Positions 42,104 through 46,132 of a stretch of 46,132 nucleotides of DNA are shown piece after piece (the stretch's first letter is position 1; the number at the start of each line of letters is the position of its first letter). The position numbers were made by a program, and so were the translations under genes. The stretch is from a virus, in the IMG/VR virus record IMGVR_UViG_3300030117_006500, positions 1 to 46,132 of that record; one strand, 5' to 3'. The notes beneath the pieces were generated by a model. It was not told where the DNA came from. It did not search any database and saw only the letters and a list, made by a program, of their open reading frames with translations.

Positions 42104-42912
42104 GCCTCGGCGCAGCTGGGTGTAATATCGCAGATAAGTTTTCCTCTTATCCCCAGTACGCAGTATACAAGATGGACAGTGGACTGAAGAGGACTCCAGC
42201 TACCTATGGAGTAAAACAATGCAAAACTCCAGAGGAATATGAGGAATCTGTTGGTAGTTTAAAAAGGTTTTTCAAAAATATCTCAGGAGATGTATTGTTT
42301 ATTGTATCGGCTAGTGGCCTCATATCTGGGGCGTCTCTAAGCATTCTAAAGTATATTAAGCACTGCAAATTGCATTTAATGTGCGTGTACTCAGATGCAG
42401 ACTTGCTTGGGGAGGTTGGAAAAATGCAGCAAAGATTGACATCCAACGTTTTCCAAGAGTATGCTAGGTCCGGTGTGTTTGAACGCACACTTTTAATTGA
42501 CAACGTGTCGCTTGAAAAGGTAATTGGAGATGCTCCTATTATCGGTTTTTATGATAAACTTAACACATTGCTAGTCTCTACAACACATATGATAAATGTA
42601 TTTGAAAACTCTGATAGTGTAATGGATAATATTTCTCCCCCACATGAAATCAGCAGGATAGCGACGTATGGCTTTGTTGATTTTGAGTCAGGCGAAGAAA
42701 AACTATTTTTCCCTATTGACAATATAAGGGAAAAGGTGTATTATTACGCCATCAATGAGAAGAAACTTCGAGAGTCAAGTGACATTCGAAAGAAAATAAT
42801 TTCTCAAGTTAAAGAGAATTCTGTTGACACCAAAGTATCATATGGAATATACTCTACTCAATACGATGAAGACTATGTTTATTGCGTAGCATATTCATCT
42901 ACAGTACAATAA
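42088..42912 (+). CDS. Putative divergent FtsZ/tubulin-superfamily protein
   Basis: The 274-residue product begins with IIGLGAAGCNIADKF (4-18), like the first strand-loop-helix of FtsZ, and a strand ending in an acidic residue follows (YAVYKMD, 24-30). LFIVSASGLISGASLSIL (70-87) occupies the place of the FtsZ signature strand and GGGTGTG loop but lacks its glycines. Further on, a pair of strands and a helix (LLIDNVSLEKVI, then DKLNTLLVSTTHMINVF) follows the order of the FtsZ core. The C-terminal 80 residues end in a beta pair. It overlaps the polymerase gene by 16 bases and precedes SSB, so a role in the replisome, replication centre or cell-division interference is possible. GTP binding is doubtful. 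The assignment rests on pattern recognition; unknown function is the safe label. Confidence 0.42.
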   Translation: MQTIIGLGAAGCNIADKFSSYPQYAVYKMDSGLKRTPATYGVKQCKTPEEYEESVGSLKRFFKNISGDVLFIVSASGLISGASLSILKYIKHCKLHLMCVYSDADLLGEVGKMQQRLTSNVFQEYARSGVFERTLLIDNVSLEKVIGDAPIIGFYDKLNTLLVSTTHMINVFENSDSVMDNISPPHEISRIATYGFVDFESGEEKLFFPIDNIREKVYYYAINEKKLRESSDIRKKIISQVKENSVDTKVSYGIYSTQYDEDYVYCVAYSSTVQ

Positions 42913-42917
42913 TAAAA

Positions 42918-42945
42918 TAACCAGAGGTTGGGGATATTTGCCCAA
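42918..42945 (+). promoter_or_regulatory. Structured leader of the SSB gene, possible operator
   Basis: Two short overlapping helices can form in the 55-base gap: AACC with GGTT, and TTGGG (42928-42932) with CCCAA (42941-42945). An unpaired AT-rich stretch and the ribosome binding site AAGGAG follow. T4 gene 32 is translationally autoregulated by binding a structured leader followed by an unstructured AU-rich region, so this layout is suggestive, no more. Confidence 0.3.
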
Positions 42946-42967
42946 TTTACTATACAAGGAGAAAACA

Positions 42968-43723
42968 ATGGGAATCAATCTAGACAAGATGCGAGAGAAG
43001 CTTGCCGCAGTACAGAACCGTGGCGATTCAAGCAAGAGTGCTTTCTGGCGACCAGAGGACGGCGACCAGACTATCAGAATCATCCCAACAGAGGATGGAG
43101 ACCCTTTCAAGGAGGTGTATTTTCACTATAACGTAGCTAAGGGTGGAATTGTTTGCCCAAAGCGTAACTATGGTGATGATTGTCCAATCTGCGAGTTTGC
43201 CTCTAATCTGTGGCGAGAGGGGTCGAACAATAACGACGAAGCCTCCAAGAAGATGGCAAAGAGCCTATTTGCTAGGCAACGCTTCTTTAGTCCAGTGATG
43301 GTTCGAGGAGAGGAGCAAGAGGGTCCTCGTTGGTGGGGATATGGCAAGATGGCCTATGAGACACTTCTTAGTCTTGTCCTGAATCCTGACTACGGTGACA
43401 TCACCGACCCAGAAGAGGGAACCGATATTGTGCTTAGCTATGGAAAGCCTCCTGGGGCCTCATTCCCACAGACAAAGCTGCAACCTCGTCGTAGAACATC
43501 TCCTATGATGGAAAGCGAAGAGACAATTACTGAAACTCTAAATGCCATTCCTGACGTTGAAGAGCTTTTTGAGCGCAAGTCGACACAAGAGGTTCAGGTA
43601 ATTCTTGATGAATTTATGTCTAAGGATGTAGATGCAGAATCTTCTTCTTCGGAATCTGTTCACTATAACAACAATAGCGGAAATTCCGTTGATCAGGCAT
43701 TCAAAGAGCTAATGAACGCATAG
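42968..43723 (+). CDS. Single-stranded DNA-binding protein (T4 gp32-like)
   Basis: The ATG at 42968 follows AAGGAG at good spacing; the in-frame ATG or alternative at 42938 has no site. The 251-residue product has a basic N-terminal helix (self-interaction), then FWRPEDGDQTIRIIP leading into an OB-fold. Its zinc site is His53, Cys63, Cys72 and Cys75, close in spacing to the His-Cys-Cys-Cys site of T4 gp32. The aromatic-rich core (RWWGYGKMAYETLLSL) fits DNA binding, and the C-terminus is acidic, Ser-rich, ending QAFKELMNA. It coats single strands and organises polymerase and recombinase. Neighbouring genes are polymerase, recombinase and exonuclease. Slightly shorter than T4 gp32 (301). Confidence 0.88.
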   Translation: MGINLDKMREKLAAVQNRGDSSKSAFWRPEDGDQTIRIIPTEDGDPFKEVYFHYNVAKGGIVCPKRNYGDDCPICEFASNLWREGSNNNDEASKKMAKSLFARQRFFSPVMVRGEEQEGPRWWGYGKMAYETLLSLVLNPDYGDITDPEEGTDIVLSYGKPPGASFPQTKLQPRRRTSPMMESEETITETLNAIPDVEELFERKSTQEVQVILDEFMSKDVDAESSSSESVHYNNNSGNSVDQAFKELMNA

Positions 43724-43740
43724 TTCAAAACATTTGACTT

Positions 43741-43763
43741 GGGGCCCTTTGGGCCCCTTGTCT
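43741..43763 (+). terminator. GC hairpin between SSB and recombinase genes, possible attenuator
   Basis: GGGGCCC pairs perfectly with GGGCCCC (7 bp) around TTT, followed by TTGTCTT, an imperfect U-tract. It lies between the SSB stop and the GGAGGA of the recombinase gene. It could terminate part of the SSB transcripts so that SSB exceeds recombinase, or protect 3' ends. Confidence 0.6.
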
Positions 43764-43773
43764 TGGAGGAATA

Positions 43774-44889
43774 ATGGCAAGAGCGAGAAAAGTAACTACT
43801 GGTAAACTATCGATGAGTGATATGCGTGCTTTAATTAATAAGCAGGCTGGATGCGAAGTCGCGTTTAATTTAAATGAAGATAACCCTACGGAGGTCGAGG
43901 AGTGGATTCCAACTGGTTCTAGGTGGCTTGATTCTATTGTTTGTCGAGGTCGTTTAGCTGGAATTCCTGTTGGAAAGATTGTAGAAATTGCCGGTCTAGA
44001 AGCTACTGGCAAGTCTTATATGGCCGCACAAATCGCTTCTAATGCGCAGAATATGGGAATCGATGTATTTTATTTTGATTCTGAGTCAGCCATCGATCCG
44101 ACGTTCCTAGTCCGAGCGGGTTGCGATCTTGATAAGATGATGTACATTCAAGCGTCATCTGTAGAGTTTGTGCTAGAAACTATCGAAACACTTTTGGCGT
44201 CTAACGACAATCGAATGCTGTTCATCTGGGATTCTTTAGCACTAACCCCAGCGATTAGTGATATTGAGGGAGATTTTAATCCTCAATCATCCATGGCGAT
44301 GAAGGCACGTATTCTTTCAAAGGGAATGGCAAAACTCACTCAACCGATTGCTAATTCTAAATCAACATTTCTTGTTCTTAACCAGCTAAAGTCAAATATC
44401 ACTAGAGTTGCGGCTGAAGCATTAACTACGCCGTATGTTACCCCAGGTGGTAAGTCAATGATCTATGCTTATTCTCTAAGGATTTGGCTAACTAGGAGAA
44501 AGGCAAAGAATAGCTTTGTTATGGATGAGAATGGATTCCGAGTTGGATCAGAAGTAAAGGTTAAGCTAGAAAAGTCAAGATTTGGAACCCAAGGAAGGCA
44601 ATGTACTTTCAAGATTCTCTGGGGTAATGAGATTGGCATTCAAGATGATGAGAGTCTTTTTGAAGCTATTAAATCTTCTAAATATCTTGACCAGCGAGGT
44701 GCCTGGTATGATCTTGATATGGGAGACGGGGAAAAGCAAAAATTCCAGTCCTCTAAGTGGATGGAAATGATGGAATCGGATGCCTTTAGGCAGAGGGTAT
44801 ATGACATCATGGATGAAGAAGTTATTTTTAACTTTGAAAAACGCGAAGGAAACGCTGAGGACTACTATAATATTGATCCCGAAGAGTAG
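43774..44889 (+). CDS. UvsX/RecA-family recombinase
   Basis: The 371-residue product is a RecA-type strand-exchange ATPase. Walker A is GLEATGKS (74-81). A conserved glutamate follows in FYFDSESAIDP (Glu104, equivalent to the catalytic RecA Glu96). Walker B is MLFIWDSLALTP (148-159), and LVLNQLKSNI is followed by a TPGGKSMIYAYSLRI core. C-terminal residues are acidic. T4 UvsX drives strand invasion, feeding recombination-dependent replication together with SSB and the gp46/47 nuclease, all of which are encoded in this window. A GGAGGA site precedes the ATG. Length is close to T4 UvsX (391). Confidence 0.93.
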   Translation: MARARKVTTGKLSMSDMRALINKQAGCEVAFNLNEDNPTEVEEWIPTGSRWLDSIVCRGRLAGIPVGKIVEIAGLEATGKSYMAAQIASNAQNMGIDVFYFDSESAIDPTFLVRAGCDLDKMMYIQASSVEFVLETIETLLASNDNRMLFIWDSLALTPAISDIEGDFNPQSSMAMKARILSKGMAKLTQPIANSKSTFLVLNQLKSNITRVAAEALTTPYVTPGGKSMIYAYSLRIWLTRRKAKNSFVMDENGFRVGSEVKVKLEKSRFGTQGRQCTFKILWGNEIGIQDDESLFEAIKSSKYLDQRGAWYDLDMGDGEKQKFQSSKWMEMMESDAFRQRVYDIMDEEVIFNFEKREGNAEDYYNIDPEE

Positions 44890-44901
44890 ACTAAAAAAGC
44901 G

Positions 44902-44930
44902 TTGACTTTGGCCCCTCCTTGATATATATT
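44902..44930 (+). promoter_or_regulatory. Sigma70-like promoter overlapping the deaminase leader hairpin
   Basis: TTGACT (44902-44907) and TATATT (44925-44930) are separated by 17 bases. Transcription should start near 44937, inside the descending arm of the hairpin at 44912-44950, so transcripts from this promoter would lack the ascending arm and have a free ribosome binding site. Confidence 0.55.
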
Positions 44931-44950
44931 TGCTTTATATCGAGGAGGGG
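44912..44950 (+). promoter_or_regulatory. 15-bp hairpin sequestering the ribosome binding site of the deaminase gene
   Basis: CCCCTCCTTGATATA (44912-44926) pairs over its full length with TATATCGAGGAGGGG (44936-44950): 14 Watson-Crick pairs and one G-T, loop of 9. The descending arm contains GAGGAGGGG, the Shine-Dalgarno sequence two bases before ATG 44953. Read-through RNA from the recombinase gene should therefore be poorly translated. No U-tract follows, so it is not a terminator. T4 genes such as e are known to be silenced in early transcripts by this kind of structure. Confidence 0.8.
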
Positions 44951-44952
44951 TT

Positions 44953-45348
44953 ATGCTTATTACCGGAAGAACAAAGCGGCATATTAGCCTGGCAAAGAGG
45001 GTTGCATATCAGTCTGACTTTCATGAATATCGCCATGGTGCGGTGCTAGTGAAAGGCAACCGTGTTCTAAACACATCCTCAAACAAAAATAGTTATAAGG
45101 TCTGGGGTCAAAGATTCCGTCATCGTGATTGTGGATATGCGACCCACCATGCAGAGCTAGGGTGCATTCTTGGTGTTGATAGATCGATCACACAAGGAGC
45201 TACTGTTTATGTGGCTAGAATTGGAAAGAAGGGAGACCTTAGAATGTCTAAGCCTTGTTCAATGTGTGAGTCAGCCATGAGGCACGTAGGCATAAAGAAG
45301 GTTATCTATACTATAAACGACGAAGAGGTGGGTTCTTTGAAGCTATGA
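44953..45348 (+). CDS. Zinc-dependent cytidine/deoxycytidylate deaminase-family protein
   Basis: The 131-residue product has the zinc-deaminase motifs HAE (His66, Ala67, Glu68, catalytic) and PCSMC (Cys102 and Cys105). The N-terminal strand HGAVLVKGNRVLN is typical of the family. It probably deaminates a (deoxy)cytidine nucleotide to feed dUMP and hence dTTP synthesis, as dCMP deaminase does in T4, but the substrate cannot be read from the motifs. At 131 residues it is shorter than T4 dCMP deaminase (193) and seems to lack regulatory extensions. The leader hairpin suggests translational control. Its stop overlaps the start of the exonuclease gene in ATGA, indicating coupled translation. Confidence 0.8.
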   Translation: MLITGRTKRHISLAKRVAYQSDFHEYRHGAVLVKGNRVLNTSSNKNSYKVWGQRFRHRDCGYATHHAELGCILGVDRSITQGATVYVARIGKKGDLRMSKPCSMCESAMRHVGIKKVIYTINDEEVGSLKL

Positions 45349-46132
45349 CAAAAAGAGTATTGGTAGTTGATGCTCTTAATGCATTCGTAAGAGCATATAT
45401 AATGGACCCCTCTGTCTCTATGGGTGGGGATCCAATTGGAGGAATTAAGGGTTTTATAAAGATACTGCAAAAACTATGCAGAGAGACTAAGCCAAATAGA
45501 ATTGTTATTTGCTGGGATGGTCCCGGCGGCAGTGCAAAGAGAAGAATTAAAAATAGTAATTATAAGTCTGGTCGCCGACCTTTGACGCTTAACAGAAACA
45601 TTCATGTTTTGTCTGAGGAGCAGGAACTAGAAAACAGAATATGGCAACAAACTGAGCTGGCCGAAATGCTGAACTACATGCCTGTTATTCAACTATTGTT
45701 TCCAGAAGTAGAAGCAGATGATGTTGTAAGTTGTGTTGTGCAGTCTCCGGTATTTTCTGGTTGGCAAAAGATTATCGTATCATCAGATAGAGACTTTATT
45801 CAGTTATGCAATGATGATGTGATTTTGTATCGAGCTGCACAAAAAGAAGTTTTAAATAAACTAAGAATTATTGATACTTACGGAATTCATCCTACTAATT
45901 TTGCCCTGGCTAGAGCAATGGTAGGCGATGCTAGTGATAATATAAAAGGTGTTAAGGGAGTGGGCCTTGCTACGGTAGCAAAAAGATTCACTTTTTTAAT
46001 AGAAGAAAAGTCTTTTACTTTTAATGACATATACAATCAATGCCTAGAAGTAGATAAAAAACTTAAAGTTCATACATCTATTTTAGAGAACAAAGATGTG
46101 ATAGAAGATAATTACAAATTGATGCAGCTCTA
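45345..46132 (+). CDS. 5'-3' exonuclease / flap endonuclease (FEN, T4 RNase H-like), 3' truncated
   Basis: The frame runs from ATG 45345 (ATGA overlap with the deaminase stop) without a stop to the window end, giving 262 visible residues. Motifs of the FEN superfamily are in order: LVVDALNAFVRAY (Asp9), VICWDGPGGSAKRR (Asp58), PEVEADDVV (Glu123, Asp125, Asp126), IIVSSDRDFIQL (Asp148, Asp150), and MVGDASDNIKGVKGVGLATV (Asp195, Asp198, helix-3-turn-helix). It removes RNA primers and flaps during lagging-strand maturation. In bacteria this is the N-terminal domain of Pol I; here it is a separate gene next to a polymerase-domain-only PolA. Confidence 0.93.
   Translation, partial: MTKRVLVVDALNAFVRAYIMDPSVSMGGDPIGGIKGFIKILQKLCRETKPNRIVICWDGPGGSAKRRIKNSNYKSGRRPLTLNRNIHVLSEEQELENRIWQQTELAEMLNYMPVIQLLFPEVEADDVVSCVVQSPVFSGWQKIIVSSDRDFIQLCNDDVILYRAAQKEVLNKLRIIDTYGIHPTNFALARAMVGDASDNIKGVKGVGLATVAKRFTFLIEEKSFTFNDIYNQCLEVDKKLKVHTSILENKDVIEDNYKLMQL

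Noticed and set aside
43734-43762. TTGACT before the recombinase gene as a -35 promoter element
   Set aside because: No AT-rich -10 hexamer lies 16-18 bases downstream; the region is a GC-rich hairpin.
44929-44938. TTTGCTTTA resembling a T4 MotA box of a middle promoter
   Set aside because: A -10 element at the required distance would fall within the deaminase coding sequence and none is seen; the sequence is mostly the loop of the hairpin.
1-46132. T4-type TATAAATA late promoters, CRISPR arrays, tRNA genes, insertion sequences, integrase
   Set aside because: TATAAAT-like strings seen by eye fall inside genes without consistent placement, and no repeat-spacer pattern, cloverleaf, transposase or integrase motif was found.

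Overview
The window looks like a 46 kb piece of a lytic, contractile-tailed bacteriophage genome (Caudoviricetes, T4-related virion). Every recognisable gene is on the + strand, genes are packed with short gaps or small overlaps, and almost the whole T4-type head, neck and tail set can be identified by motif: large terminase (gp17), portal (gp20), prohead protease (gp21), scaffold (gp22), major capsid protein (gp23), neck proteins (gp13/14/15-like), sheath (gp18), tube (gp19), gp26-like hub protein, tape measure (gp29) and gp53-like wedge protein. The DNA is AT-rich. I see no tRNA, rRNA, CRISPR array, insertion sequence, integrase or attachment site. The replication genes are not those of classical T4: the polymerase is family A rather than family B. 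The best guess is a distant T4 relative ('Far-T4' type, as I recall for Rhodothermus phage RM378 and some pelagic phages), probably from an aquatic habitat and probably with a Gram-negative host. Host and habitat are inference.

Layout. (1) 1-3499: end of a TOPRIM primase and a single 1050-residue gene that fuses the SbcD/Mre11-like nuclease (T4 gp47) to the SbcC/Rad50-like ATPase (T4 gp46). (2) 3528-5473: small membrane and coiled-coil proteins resembling a lysis cassette, a zinc-ribbon protein and a conserved protein before the terminase. (3) 5483-13816: packaging and prohead genes. (4) 13827-14081: a bS21-like ribosomal protein gene inside the virion operon. (5) 14090-21030: a structural protein and three consecutive fibre-like proteins sharing one C-terminal module. 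(6) 21162-25242: scaffold, major capsid protein, a likely capsid-associated protein and a histone-like basic protein, in short units with strong terminators, very strong ribosome binding sites and a recurring CTATTTAT motif. (7) 25293-40907: neck, tail and baseplate genes. (8) 40907-46132: a replication/recombination block: family A polymerase domain, a protein with FtsZ/tubulin-like features, single-stranded DNA-binding protein, UvsX/RecA recombinase, a zinc deaminase and a separate 5'-3' exonuclease.

How it fits together: primase, SbcD-SbcC, polymerase, SSB, recombinase and flap exonuclease would form a recombination-coupled replisome. The prohead genes build and mature the capsid, and the tail genes are ordered roughly from neck to baseplate. 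The observations most worth following up are the degenerate tubulin/FtsZ-like protein, the SbcD-SbcC fusion, the phage bS21, and a 15-bp hairpin that hides the ribosome binding site of the deaminase gene. A promoter-like sequence overlaps that hairpin so that only read-through transcripts should carry it.
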